Shown here: positions 8,670 to 17,434 of the stretch, piece after piece
How the letters are laid out: the number at the start of each line of letters is the position of its first letter
How positions within the stretch are numbered: the stretch's first letter is position 1
NCBI RefSeq assembly: GCF_965232925.1
Contig: NZ_CBDDRA010000014.1
Span: 89,426-153,425, forward strand
Source: Tumidithrix helvetica
Lineage (GTDB): Bacteria > Cyanobacteriota > Cyanobacteriia > Pseudanabaenales > Pseudanabaenaceae
Direction: 5' to 3'
DNA length: 64,000 nt
The notes under the pieces: generated by a model
What the model was told of the DNA's origin: nothing
Database searches by the model: none
The model's input: only the letters and a program-made list of their open reading frames with translations
Position numbers and translations under genes: made by a program

Positions 8670-9779
8670 TCATACGCTTTGGTGTTGCCCACAGACAATA
8701 GATAACATTTGCTGTGCTGTAAGGGTAGGATTTTCAGCTTGCATGAGCGATCGCACGACCGCCACACGACGCGCACCCGCATTGACCACCTCGGCAAGAT
8801 TATCGGCATCAATGCCCCCGATCGCGTACCAAGGCATTTCTTTCTGGTCTAATTTTTGGGAAGCATAGCGCACGTAATCAAAGCCTGCCGCTGCCTTACC
8901 TGGTTTCGTAGGAGTGGCATGAACGGGCCCAACGCCCACATAGTCTGCCTTAGCTTCGATCGCCCGTTGTAATTCATCAGGATTAGTGGTGGACTGCCCA
9001 ATAATTAAATCTTTGCCTAAAATCGACCTTGCGATCGCCACGGGCATATCCTGCTGCCCCAAATGCACCCCATCGGCTCCCACCGCTAGAGCAATATCCA
9101 CCCGATCGTTGACCAGAAAGAGCGCGTTGTATTGATGGCAAATCTGGCAAAGTTGTTGGGCGATCGCGACTCTGGCGCCATCATCTTCATCTTTTTGGCG
9201 ATATTGCACGATCTTGACCCCGCCCTGCAAAGCCGCTTCTACGGTTTCGCGGAGGCGATCGCTGGGCATCGTTACCAAATACAAATGGGCATCCTGCAAT
9301 TTCTGGAGGCGATCCTCTTTAGAATCAGTGGGATCGAGCGCGAGAGTCTGGCTTTCTAAGGTGTAAACCTGATAGCGCATTTGCTTAAAAGCCGCCCCCA
9401 TTTGAGGATCGTAAACCTTGCCATATTCTTCTAAGACCCGCATGGCTTCTTGCAGGCGGCAAAAATTTGCTCTGAGCACGACTTGGATGTTACTGCGTCG
9501 CTCCTCATTGTCATGGCTTAGGGCTGTCCCAACATCGGCAGGGGTGTCTCTGGCTTGACGCAGTTCGTCAACGTGCCAAATTGCCAGAGCTTGACGTAGT
9601 TGCTTGCACCGATTCGATAATTCAGCGCTTTCCAGCCCAAATCGACACCACTCTTCAATGACGCGTAGGGCTTCACGGCTGCGATCGAGGTTGGCATCGA
9701 GAATGCGGCTCAAAATCCGCTGGGATTGAGTTTGAAGGCTGTTTTGAGAGAAATTCTGTTCCGCCAAATGTATCACCAC
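8670..9779 (-). CDS. thiE: Thiamine-phosphate synthase with N-terminal ThiD2 domain
   Basis: 369 residues. The N-terminal 150 residues (ILDANLDRSREALRVIEEWCRF, RLQEAMRVLEEYGK) match the ThiD2-type domain found fused to ThiE in cyanobacteria. The C-terminal TIM-barrel ThiE domain carries VKIVQYRQKD, LFLVNDRVDIALAVGADGVHLGQQDMP, IIGQSTTNP, YVGVGPVHATPTKPG and the GGIDADN loop. It joins HMP pyrophosphate and thiazole phosphate to give thiamine phosphate. No ATG lies near the expected N-terminus: the frame opens with GTG at 9779, and a shorter start at a later codon is possible. No TPP riboswitch is apparent in the 80-bp upstream region. Confidence 0.92.
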   Translation of the reverse strand: MVIHLAEQNFSQNSLQTQSQRILSRILDANLDRSREALRVIEEWCRFGLESAELSNRCKQLRQALAIWHVDELRQARDTPADVGTALSHDNEERRSNIQVVLRANFCRLQEAMRVLEEYGKVYDPQMGAAFKQMRYQVYTLESQTLALDPTDSKEDRLQKLQDAHLYLVTMPSDRLRETVEAALQGGVKIVQYRQKDEDDGARVAIAQQLCQICHQYNALFLVNDRVDIALAVGADGVHLGQQDMPVAIARSILGKDLIIGQSTTNPDELQRAIEAKADYVGVGPVHATPTKPGKAAAGFDYVRYASQKLDQKEMPWYAIGGIDADNLAEVVNAGARRVAVVRSLMQAENPTLTAQQMLSIVCGQHQSV

Positions 9780-9863
9780 TATTTAGGTATCTTGACTTAT
9801 TGGGTTATTATTCTGAAGGTTTATTAAGATGGCAATCTTTAAAATAATTATCTTGCTGGTGTG

Positions 9864-11657
9864 ATGAGTATTTCTAGAGGTTTTAGAAACTTGAACAGTT
9901 TTCGTAACTCAAATTTTCGCGACTCAGACTATACAATCTCAAAGCTAACACAGCTAGTTCCGATCGCTGCGGTATTCGTTGGCTTAGCGTTCGCTGAGAG
10001 TCCTGCCTCTGCGCAAAAAAACATGCAGGCTATTGCTCAGAGAGCCCCGCAGGCTTTAATTGCTGAAGCCATTCCTCAGACCGTAATCTATGTCGATCCG
10101 ATTAACGGCAGCGATCGCGTGGGCAATCAATCTCAAGCAGTCTTAAAAACAATTACCTATGCGCTGAAACTCAGTAGCGGCAGTAATGTAATCATTCAGT
10201 TGGCACGCGGAACCTATAGTGCGACAAATGGCGAAGTATTTCCACTTCAGGTGCCCTCCAATGTAATTTTGCGCGGCGACGAAGCCAGTAAAGGCAAAGA
10301 AATTCGCATCGTTGGCGGTGGCAATTTTAATTCACCCCTGTTCTCAAGTCAGAATGTCACGATTGTGGCAAGCGATCGCGCCGAGTTACGGGGCGTTACG
10401 ATCACGAATCCCAATGTGCGCGGCTATGGATTATGGATTGAGTCTAGCAGTCCCATCGTTGCCAACAATACCCTGACAGGTAATCAACAGGATGGTGCGA
10501 TCGTCACAGGCAATTCGGCAGCGCTGATTTCGAGTAATGTCTTTCTCAAGAATGTAGCGACAGGTATTTCCATCAGTGGTGTTGCTAGCCCAGAAATTCG
10601 TGGCAACTTGTTACAAAACAATGGCTTTGGACTCAATATTCTGCAAGATGCCGCACCGCAAGTTACAGAAAATATGGTTTCTGGTAACCAAGATGGAATT
10701 TTGGCTCAGGGTAACTCCCGTCCAGTGTTGCGCAGTAATGCGATCGAAAATAGTCAGCGCAGTGGTTTAATGATTCTCGGCAACGCATCTCCTGATTTAG
10801 GTAGTTCTAAGGACTCGGGTGGCAATATTTTTCGTAACAATAGCCAATCTGATGTTCAAAATGCAACTTCTAAGGTGATCGCTTCGATCGGCAATCAAGT
10901 CAATCCTAAAAAGGTGACGGGTAAGCTTCAATTTCTCGATAGCCAAACTGCAAGCGTTTCTCCTACAGCCACATCCCTTTTGCCATCTCAGGTTTACCCT
11001 CAAGTTTCACCTGTAAAGCCAACCGTTCGGCTGACGCTTAAACCCCCTAAGCCTACTCAAACAACAAGTTTGATACCCAGTTCATTACCCAATCCAGCGA
11101 TCAGAACGGTAGCAACAAATCAAGTAACTCCTTCTGTCCAGAGCTATACCCGCACAGCCCATCCCGTCTATGTGCCTGCATCGAGTAGTTCTTTGAGTAA
11201 CGCTTTAAATTCCCTTAATAATTCTCAACTCGAACTGCCTCAACGCTTTGAACCTTTAGCAAATTCTGTGGTTGTGCGCATTGCACCCAATCAATTTAGC
11301 GCTCCTATTCCTACAAACACGACGATCAGTAATGATTTACCCCCAATTCGGATGTCACCTCCTGCAGGGGAGCCTGTAAATCGACCGATTGTGATTGCGC
11401 CACCTTCCTCTACAGCTTTTAGTAACCCGAGAATAAATCCTAGCGATCGCCCCCGTTACCGTGTCGTTATTCCTGTATCCTCTAGAGAAGACACCTTACA
11501 GATTCGTCGTGTAATTCCCAATGCTTTTGCCTCAAACCTCAATGGCCGATTGGTCGTACAGGTTGGGGCTTACAACGATCGCAAAATTGCCAATACCCAA
11601 GTCCAAAACCTCGCGCAATCAGGATTTAGTGCTGTGGTTGAGACGATTAGCCCTTAA
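9864..11657 (+). CDS. DUF1565 beta-helix surface protein with C-terminal SPOR-like segment
   Basis: About 597 residues from ATG 9864 (a GTG sits one codon earlier). After a basic N-terminus and a hydrophobic stretch with SPASAQ (likely signal peptide), residues about 70-330 form a DUF1565/right-handed parallel beta-helix region: IYVDPINGSD, YALKLSSGSNVIIQLARGTY, then repeated 'SSPIVANNTLTGN', 'ASPEIRGNLLQNN', 'AAPQVTENMVSGN', 'SRPVLRSNAIENS' turns. A long Pro/Ser/Thr-rich linker (about 350-530) follows. The last 60 residues (NGRLVVQVGAYNDRKIANTQVQNL) look like a SPOR peptidoglycan-binding domain. This suggests an exported, cell-wall-associated protein. Substrate unknown. Confidence 0.75.
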   Translation: MSISRGFRNLNSFRNSNFRDSDYTISKLTQLVPIAAVFVGLAFAESPASAQKNMQAIAQRAPQALIAEAIPQTVIYVDPINGSDRVGNQSQAVLKTITYALKLSSGSNVIIQLARGTYSATNGEVFPLQVPSNVILRGDEASKGKEIRIVGGGNFNSPLFSSQNVTIVASDRAELRGVTITNPNVRGYGLWIESSSPIVANNTLTGNQQDGAIVTGNSAALISSNVFLKNVATGISISGVASPEIRGNLLQNNGFGLNILQDAAPQVTENMVSGNQDGILAQGNSRPVLRSNAIENSQRSGLMILGNASPDLGSSKDSGGNIFRNNSQSDVQNATSKVIASIGNQVNPKKVTGKLQFLDSQTASVSPTATSLLPSQVYPQVSPVKPTVRLTLKPPKPTQTTSLIPSSLPNPAIRTVATNQVTPSVQSYTRTAHPVYVPASSSSLSNALNSLNNSQLELPQRFEPLANSVVVRIAPNQFSAPIPTNTTISNDLPPIRMSPPAGEPVNRPIVIAPPSSTAFSNPRINPSDRPRYRVVIPVSSREDTLQIRRVIPNAFASNLNGRLVVQVGAYNDRKIANTQVQNLAQSGFSAVVETISP

Positions 11658-11706
11658 TTGACGGTTGCTCAATACGACTCCTCAATAGGTTGTGTCTATC
11701 CGTAGT

Positions 11707-11723
11707 GCAGGCATCTTGCCTGC
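11707..11723. repeat. GCAGGCA/TGCCTGC hairpin, copy 1
   Basis: A 7-bp perfect stem around a three-base loop. The same stem in the opposite orientation is at 12650-12666, inside another repeat. The two copies bracket the response-regulator gene. Confidence 0.7.
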
Positions 11724-11791
11724 TCAGTTTGGCAGCTACCGATGAATTTAGCAAAGGATATAGAAACAGACAAAACCTGTAAGGATGGCTC

Positions 11792-11890
11792 ATACCATTT
11801 TCAAAAAATCACAACGCATCTTTTTGAAAAGACCGCGCTCTGCGCGGAACTCCAAATTCAATCTGTTGCAAATTTAAGAGAAATTGGTAT
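11792..11890. repeat. MITE-like element A, copy 1
   Basis: A 99-bp element with imperfect terminal inverted repeats: ATACCATTTTC at the left and GAAATTGGTAT at the right. Inside are TCTTTTTGAAAAGACCGCGC, TCTGCGCGGAAC and CTGTTGCAAATT. A near-identical copy is at 46577-46677 and a decayed one at 52711-52778. Its right end is 32 bp before the start codon of the response regulator, so it forms most of that gene's leader. It has no coding capacity of its own. Confidence 0.8.
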
Positions 11891-11922
11891 TACTCTAGTA
11901 ATTACTTTAGGAATTGGTTCCT

Positions 11923-12612
11923 ATGTCTGCACATATTTTGCTGGTTGATGACGAACCTGGGCTGAGGGAAGCAGTACAGGCATATTTAGAAGATAGTGGC
12001 TTTTTGGTCAGAGTTGCCAGTAATGCCCGCGAAGCATGGCAACTTTTAGAGCAAATCACACCCGATTTGGTAATTACGGATGTGATGATGCCGCAGGTGA
12101 GCGGCTTTGAGTTTCTCAAACAAATGCGCACTGACGATCGCTTTGTCAGTTTACCCGTGGTATTTCTCACCGCAAAAGGCATGACCAGCGATCGCATTGC
12201 GGGCTATCAGGCAGGCTGCGATGGCTATCTATCGAAACCCTTTGACCCTGATGAGTTGGTGGCGATCGTCGAAAATCTTTTGATTCGTCGGAACGTGCAA
12301 GCAAATAGCAATGCGGCGAATGCAGCAGAAATTACCGACTTAGCGGGACAGTTGGCAGAAATCAAAGCTTTACTCAAGCAAAAACCATCGATTATAACCA
12401 CACCTGCCCCCATTAAAATCGAGTTTACCCCCCGCGAACAAAGCGTGTTAGAGCTGGTTGTAGAAGGCTTGATGAATAAAGAAATTGCCAAGCGTTTGGG
12501 CACAACGATTCGTAATGTTGAGAAATATGTCAGTCGCCTATTTAGTAAAACCGGAACTGGCAGCCGCACCGAACTCGTCCGCTATGCCCTCCAGCACGGA
12601 CTGGTTACTTGA
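11923..12612 (+). CDS. NarL/LuxR-type response regulator (Ycf29-like)
   Basis: 229 residues from the ATG preceded by an AGGA box; a TTG three codons earlier is less likely. The receiver domain (about 1-118) has the acidic pair in LLVDDEPG, the phosphoacceptor Asp in LVITDVMMP, Thr in VFLTAKG and Lys in YLSKPFDP. A linker rich in Ala/Gln follows, then a LuxR-type helix-turn-helix (about 165-229: FTPREQSVLELVVEGLMNKEIA, RNVEKYVSRLFSKTG). It is a DNA-binding transcription factor controlled by an unknown histidine kinase. The arrangement resembles the cyanobacterial/plastid Ycf29 group, but that assignment is from memory. Its leader consists largely of a MITE-like repeat. Confidence 0.9.
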   Translation: MSAHILLVDDEPGLREAVQAYLEDSGFLVRVASNAREAWQLLEQITPDLVITDVMMPQVSGFEFLKQMRTDDRFVSLPVVFLTAKGMTSDRIAGYQAGCDGYLSKPFDPDELVAIVENLLIRRNVQANSNAANAAEITDLAGQLAEIKALLKQKPSIITTPAPIKIEFTPREQSVLELVVEGLMNKEIAKRLGTTIRNVEKYVSRLFSKTGTGSRTELVRYALQHGLVT

Positions 12613-12623
12613 TCGATCTGAGC

Positions 12624-12715
12624 TATAGCAATCCTAAATGATTTGTAACGCAGGCAAGATGCCTGCATGGGCTGGAAGCTTGTACTACATTCATAAACTA
12701 TTAAGGATCGCTATA
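12624..12715. repeat. MITE-like element B, containing GCAGGCA hairpin copy 2
   Basis: A 92-bp element whose ends are inverted: TATAGCAATCCTAAAT at the left and, read on the other strand, TATAGCGATCCTTAAT at the right. The hairpin GCAGGCA-AGA-TGCCTGC lies at 12650-12666. A solitary end (TATAGCGATCCTA) occurs at 27448-27460. The element ends 18 bp before the start of the next gene, and its sequence happens to be open in frame with that gene. Confidence 0.7.
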
Positions 12716-12733
12716 ATAGAATTATTTCAGCTC

Positions 12734-14029
12734 ATGTCAGACACAAAAAATCAGGTAAAAGAATCTCTCAGAAAAGGAACTGGTAGGGCTTTATTACTGG
12801 TTAGAGAAAATCAAGATATTGATTTCAGCGATCTGATTTTTGATGCTTGTATAAATTGTCAAGCCTACGATCCTCAATGTCAGGAGAACCGAGCCAAGTA
12901 TTTATATCGAATTATTGCTTCTACAAAGCAGAGTCAAATACTAGAAAACAAGCTAGTTGGTGAATTACTTAATGAAAGCATAGAGGATTGGGATTTATGC
13001 CAATTGTTTTCACTGTGCAAAATTTTTGCTTTAAAAGGAAATGTTGATGCGCGACAAAATCTTTATCGTAGGTTCGATCCAACTAATTGCAGTCGCGAAA
13101 TTCATGCAACTGATTTAATTGATTTAGACGGATTAGAAGCCTTAGCATTTATTGCTGAAGCTAGGGGAAAATGTTTGCAGAGTGATTCGTCAGCTTGGGA
13201 AGACGATCATCTTATTACTTATACCAATGAATCTCTATCGGGCACTCAAGCATTATCTTTTTTGCAAGAAAAAGCAATCAATAATAACTTTATTCAAGCT
13301 TACTTAGTTGCTGTCAATGCAAATCAGGAGCGTTTGAAAGAACGTAAATCTAAAGATTGGTCTTATGATGCTTTTAATCAAGAGATTCAAGCAGGTCATC
13401 TATCCCGTTTCAGCGCATGGCATGCAAGGCTCAAACAAGACGATATTTTAAAAATTGCTGAAGATTTTTTAAACGAAAAGGACGAAAATATACAACAGAG
13501 ATACCTAAAACTATTCGCAGGAACAAAATTTCCTTTTGAATTTGATAAATTAACAAAATTTGTTGAATCAAATGATGAATCTATTAGAGCGCATGCGTTA
13601 AAATCTTTGAGCTTTTTTAAAGACGGTCGAATTAGGCAGATTGCACTAAATAATATTGAAAGTAGAGTATGTTTGCGTGAATCTTTCGAGATCCTATCCA
13701 ATAACTTTGAAGAGTCAGATTTAGATCTGATTGAAAAAATACTTTTAGGGATTAATGATGATGATGAGTTCCACTATTTAGAGTTTGGCACTTACAAAAT
13801 CCTTGAAGATGATAGGAACATTGAAATCTGCAAGACCGATAAATTAATCAATTTATTCAAATTAATTTACTCTAAAGAACAATGTTCTTTTTGTAGAGAA
13901 GGGACAGTTGAATTAATGATTAAATACCAACTCTTACCTAAAGAGATTGCTGAAGAGGCAATTTTTGATAGCAATTCTGATATAGGAGAGCTAGTACACC
14001 GTGGCGGAAATCCATGTGCCATTGAGTAG
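12734..14029 (+). CDS. HEAT-like repeat protein of unknown function
   Basis: 431 residues from ATG 12734 (MSDTKNQVKESLRKGTG). The frame is open 32 codons further upstream, but that part is translated repeat DNA and is unlikely to be protein. The sequence is acidic and almost wholly alpha-helical by eye. Between about 230 and 400 it shows HEAT-like helical pairs: 'DILKIAEDFLNEKDENIQQRYLKLF', 'KLTKFVESNDESIRAHALKSLSFF', 'RIRQIALNNIES' (quoted in pieces of one scaffold). Such repeats usually mediate protein contacts. No catalytic motif, signal peptide or membrane helix was seen. Low GC and few HIP1 sites compared with its neighbours hint at a different history. Confidence 0.6.
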   Translation: MSDTKNQVKESLRKGTGRALLLVRENQDIDFSDLIFDACINCQAYDPQCQENRAKYLYRIIASTKQSQILENKLVGELLNESIEDWDLCQLFSLCKIFALKGNVDARQNLYRRFDPTNCSREIHATDLIDLDGLEALAFIAEARGKCLQSDSSAWEDDHLITYTNESLSGTQALSFLQEKAINNNFIQAYLVAVNANQERLKERKSKDWSYDAFNQEIQAGHLSRFSAWHARLKQDDILKIAEDFLNEKDENIQQRYLKLFAGTKFPFEFDKLTKFVESNDESIRAHALKSLSFFKDGRIRQIALNNIESRVCLRESFEILSNNFEESDLDLIEKILLGINDDDEFHYLEFGTYKILEDDRNIEICKTDKLINLFKLIYSKEQCSFCREGTVELMIKYQLLPKEIAEEAIFDSNSDIGELVHRGGNPCAIE

Positions 14030-14211
14030 CGATCGTGAACATAGTGTCTGATGCCTGAAATTTTAAATAGTCGATTTACTTATGCCACGCTGTACTAGTC
14101 CGAAATATGGCATTACAAGCATAGTTGGCATTGAAAGACCCCAAATAAAAACTCCTACGCTAACTCAAGTAAGTAGGCGTAGGCGTTATCTTGAAATTTG
14201 TAACTTTGCGA

Positions 14212-14631
14212 CTATGCGACGATTTTCAAAGATACAATTTTGTCACCTTTACGAATCGCATTGACCACAGCCATATCCTCGGTTTTACCAAAGGTCGTGT
14301 GCACGCCATCTAAGTGGGGTTGGGGCGAATGGCAGATAAAAAACTGACTTCCCCCAGTGTTTTTACCAGCATGAGCCATGGATAGAGTTCCTGCTAAGTG
14401 CTTGTTAGAGTTAATTTCACAGTCGATCTTGTAGCCAGGCCCACCAGTGCCAGTACCCAACGGACAACCGCCTTGAACCATGAAGTTATCAATGACTCGG
14501 TGAAAGCTTAAGCCGTCATAAAACCCCTTTTGTGCCAAATCCACAAAATTCTTAACTGTATTAGGAGCATCTCGATCGAATAGCTCTAGGTTAATCGTAC
14601 CTTTGCTGGTTTCCATGATGGCACGGGTCAT
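14212..14631 (-). CDS. Cyclophilin-type peptidyl-prolyl cis-trans isomerase
   Basis: 139 residues from ATG 14631, which has AAGGAT upstream; a longer frame to 14694 adds a sequence not seen in cyclophilins. It isomerises peptidyl-proline bonds. Hallmarks are MTRAIMETSKGTINLELFD, the catalytic FHRVIDNFMVQGG (Phe-His-Arg), GTLSMAHAGKNTGGSQFFI and the LDGVHTTFG loop. No signal peptide, so it is cytoplasmic and PpiB-like. Convergent neighbour at 12734; divergent from the cNMP-binding gene. Confidence 0.93.
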   Translation of the reverse strand: MTRAIMETSKGTINLELFDRDAPNTVKNFVDLAQKGFYDGLSFHRVIDNFMVQGGCPLGTGTGGPGYKIDCEINSNKHLAGTLSMAHAGKNTGGSQFFICHSPQPHLDGVHTTFGKTEDMAVVNAIRKGDKIVSLKIVA

Positions 14632-14783
14632 AAATTTATCCTTTCGTATTAGTATTATGTCTGTTTCGTTGGCTAGTTTAGCTCTGTCAGTCAAACTTTA
14701 ACCAACCACAATTTTCTGACAATCTGCTACATTATGCGAAAATATGTTTTCTCGAGCTTTGGGAGAAGTTTAAGGTATCAGTC

Positions 14784-15329
14784 ATGAAACAAGTATTACT
14801 CTTTTTAGGTGTACTCAACAACGATGACCTTGACTGGATGATCCTGAAAGGCAGAAAAGAAACGATCGCACCTGGTAAAGTCTTGATTCAGGAAGGGAAA
14901 GCGATCGATGCGTTTTATATTGTTGTCAATGGTAATTTCAGCGTCCGTATTGAGTCATTAGACAACAAAGAATTAGCCAGAATCGTTAGTGGCGAGATTG
15001 TGGGCGAAATATCGTTTATTGATGCCCGTCCTCCTCTAGCCACCGTAAGAGCCGAAACCGAATCCCTCGTACTTTCGATTCCACGATTGCAGTTAAATGC
15101 CAAATTGCAGCAAGACACTGGCTTTGCCTCCCGTTTTTATCATGCCTTGGCGATTTGTTTATCCGATCGCATGCGTGGCACTGTCAGTCGCCTAGGGTAC
15201 GGCATGGAGTTAGAAGACTTAGAAAAAGAAAAAGGTAGCCTCGAACAAGGCATTGTTGGCAATATGGATCTCGCCAGAGTGAAGTTTGATTGGTTGGTTA
15301 ATGGTGTGAAAGGACGTAAAAGCAGTTGA
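14784..15329 (+). CDS. Cyclic nucleotide-binding domain protein without effector domain
   Basis: 181 residues. Residues about 15-125 form a cNMP-binding beta-roll: KETIAPGKVLIQEGKAIDAFYIVVNG, 'GEIVGEISFIDARPPLATVRAE' and LVLSIPRLQL. The phosphate-binding cassette reads GEISFIDARPPLATV, with Glu and Arg in the usual places for cAMP/cGMP binding. There is no C-terminal helix-turn-helix as in CRP, so it is not a transcription factor of that type; the helical tail may contact a partner. It could respond to cAMP made by the cyclase at 19696, a link based only on proximity. Its stop codon lies inside a short CAGTTGA repeat. Confidence 0.8.
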   Translation: MKQVLLFLGVLNNDDLDWMILKGRKETIAPGKVLIQEGKAIDAFYIVVNGNFSVRIESLDNKELARIVSGEIVGEISFIDARPPLATVRAETESLVLSIPRLQLNAKLQQDTGFASRFYHALAICLSDRMRGTVSRLGYGMELEDLEKEKGSLEQGIVGNMDLARVKFDWLVNGVKGRKSS

Positions 15330-15340
15330 CAGTTGACAGT
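15323..15340. repeat. CAGTTGA heptamer repeat overlapping a stop codon
   Basis: CAGTTGA occurs twice in tandem and runs into CAGTGGGCAGT; a second short direct repeat, AACCGATAACCAA-like, follows at about 15369-15401. Such heptamer repeats are common in cyanobacterial spacers. The first unit provides the TGA stop of the cNMP-binding gene. Confidence 0.55.
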
Positions 15341-15402
15341 GGGCAGTATTCAGCGATCGGTCTGAATACCGATAACTGATAACCAAATAACCGATAACCA
15401 AC

Positions 15403-17361
15403 TTAAGGGCAACTAAGCGTCACTTTGGTAGGTGTATTACTGCCTGAGAAGGTGCCACTAGCACTAGCACAAAAATACTTGCGCGTCGCAAGTGATAGAT
15501 TCATGACATTGGCAAAATTTGCATCTTGAATGTTATTGACATTGTCAACTGTTGCGCCTCGAAAGTTAACCCCACTTAAATTTGTACCCGCTAGCTCAAC
15601 AAAAACAAGATTTGCCGAGCTTAAATTCGCAGAACTCAGGTTAGCGCTGGAAAGATTGGTTTGATAAAGTTCAGCCGATCGCAGATCGGCTAACACCAAA
15701 TCGGCAGAATCTAAATTGGCTTGCGTGAGATTGGCTGCGCCTAAATTGCTTTCTCTCAATCTCGCTTTGAGTAAATTTGCTTTGAATAAATTTGCCAACA
15801 CCAAGTTAGCACTTCTCAAGTCGGCAAGCCCTAAATCAGCTTCGCGTAGGTTTGACCGCATTAGGTCAGCTCCCTGTAGAACGGCAAAACTTAACTTTGC
15901 CTGCTTTAAATCAGCGCGCAAAAGTACAGCTTTGGTTAAATTTGCCTCCCTCAGGTTTGCCTCGGTCAAGTCAGCATCGGTGAGGTTGGTACTGGTGAGA
16001 TTCGCGCCCCGCAGATCGGCTTTTGCCAAGATAATTCCAGATAAATTTGCCCCACTTAGATCGGTTTGATGCAGATCGACTCTCTCTAGTACGGAATTGC
16101 TGAGATCGATCCCGCTTAAATTTAGCCCATTTAGGGTTGCGCCAGCGAGGTTGACCTGTTTAAAGTCCCGCCGCCCGTTTTTGTACTGTTCTACGAGTTT
16201 CTCTCGAGATATGGACTCTGTGGGTAAGTTCAGTCTAGTCGCGATCGCATTGGCAGTTTCTGTCGGTTGGGTGATAATTTCTGGCAATCGCGGCAGTTGC
16301 TGTATATACCGAAAGACAAACCATACACCTAGACTAATTACCAAAAGACCAGCCCCTGACAGAAATATACGTTTGTAAGGCTCAGACTCAGAAGGATGGG
16401 GAATATCTAACCGTAGCCACTTAGCCAATCGGGTCAAGGGCTCGATCGCAAATTCCGATCGCTTGTTTTCCAGATCGTCTATATGAACCAGTTCGCCACT
16501 ACAACGTTGGACGACATTGTCATAGAGAATTTGGGTTTCGGTGTCATTAATTTGCGCGATCGACCGAAATACGGGAGACTCTTTGGGTTGCCGAAAATCA
16601 TCTTGCCGAAAAATCAGGTTTTTGTTGTCTTCGTGAAAAGAATCCCAGAGTTCGGGCTGTTTTGCCAATGCTTTGAGCGATAGCGAGATCACATCAAAGG
16701 AAAAATCATCAACCTGTTCGCCAAAATCCTGTAGCGATCGCTCTGGCAGTTGATAGTTGGGATGCCCTGTCTCGTATGGGGGAATTCCCTTGAGGGCAGG
16801 CACATACATACCGTCATAGTCCACCAATTTTAATTGCTCTGATGGTGTCACCATGATGTTGCCATGCTGAAGATCGCCATGGGCAATGCCTACATCTCTG
16901 AGGTCTTGCTTGAGTTGCTTGAGTTCTCGATCTAAGGTCAGCAGTTTGTCAGGATTGTTGAGATGATCGCCAATGTAGCGATCGAGTTCGACTCCCTCGA
17001 CCCAATCCATTTTGAGAATGGGATACCATTCGCCTTTGACTAAAATTCCTTTTTCGAGGAATTGGAAATGCACGAGATAGGGAAGCTGATGTTCGTCCAG
17101 ATATTTGCCAATGGCGGCGTATCGCTGCTGTACGTCTGATTGCGGCACGCGGATAAAACAGCGCACAGCCCAAGCACAGCCAGCATCCATGAGTTTGTAA
17201 ACCGTGGCAAAATTTCCCGACCAAAGTGTAATTCTGCCTCGGTTATTTTTAGCTGGCTGCGATCGCTTTAAGAGTTCGTCTGCAAAGCAGACCTGCGGAT
17301 TTTGAACTGCGGCAGTAAAGTCAATGTTGAGCGGCCAATTTTGCGGAGAAGTTGCAATCAT
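15403..17361 (-). CDS. Protein kinase fused to membrane helix and pentapeptide repeats (TerY-P triad kinase)
   Basis: 652 residues from ATG 17361 (GTG one codon earlier). Kinase-like domain at about 45-300: glycine loop SGNFATVYK near 48-56, AVRCF in place of the usual VAIK lysine strand, catalytic HGDLQHGN near 161-168 and DYDGMYVP (DFG position) near 181-188. A transmembrane helix follows at about 331-352, so the kinase should face the cytoplasm and the tail the other side. From about 395 to 620 run A(D/N)Lxx pentapeptide repeats, introduced by the cap LVEQYKNGRRDFKQVNL. It is the third gene of a same-strand set with a PP2C phosphatase and a vWA protein, the TerY-phosphorylation triad. Pentapeptide repeats instead of the more usual zinc-ribbon tail are the odd feature. 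Confidence 0.85.
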   Translation of the reverse strand: MIATSPQNWPLNIDFTAAVQNPQVCFADELLKRSQPAKNNRGRITLWSGNFATVYKLMDAGCAWAVRCFIRVPQSDVQQRYAAIGKYLDEHQLPYLVHFQFLEKGILVKGEWYPILKMDWVEGVELDRYIGDHLNNPDKLLTLDRELKQLKQDLRDVGIAHGDLQHGNIMVTPSEQLKLVDYDGMYVPALKGIPPYETGHPNYQLPERSLQDFGEQVDDFSFDVISLSLKALAKQPELWDSFHEDNKNLIFRQDDFRQPKESPVFRSIAQINDTETQILYDNVVQRCSGELVHIDDLENKRSEFAIEPLTRLAKWLRLDIPHPSESEPYKRIFLSGAGLLVISLGVWFVFRYIQQLPRLPEIITQPTETANAIATRLNLPTESISREKLVEQYKNGRRDFKQVNLAGATLNGLNLSGIDLSNSVLERVDLHQTDLSGANLSGIILAKADLRGANLTSTNLTDADLTEANLREANLTKAVLLRADLKQAKLSFAVLQGADLMRSNLREADLGLADLRSANLVLANLFKANLLKARLRESNLGAANLTQANLDSADLVLADLRSAELYQTNLSSANLSSANLSSANLVFVELAGTNLSGVNFRGATVDNVNNIQDANFANVMNLSLATRKYFCASASGTFSGSNTPTKVTLSCP

Positions 17362-17434
17362 CACTGTATAGAAAAAGAATCGAGCATCTGAGGTCTAGGG
17401 AGTAAAATTCTCTATCATTCTGAATTTGGGTTTA

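Noticed and set aside
11742..11948. 68-codon plus-strand frame across MITE-like element A
   Set aside because: Mostly translated repeat DNA and overlaps the response-regulator start.
13070..13100. GGTTCGATCC resembling a tRNA T-arm
   Set aside because: It lies inside the HEAT-like coding frame and no acceptor or anticodon stem surrounds it.
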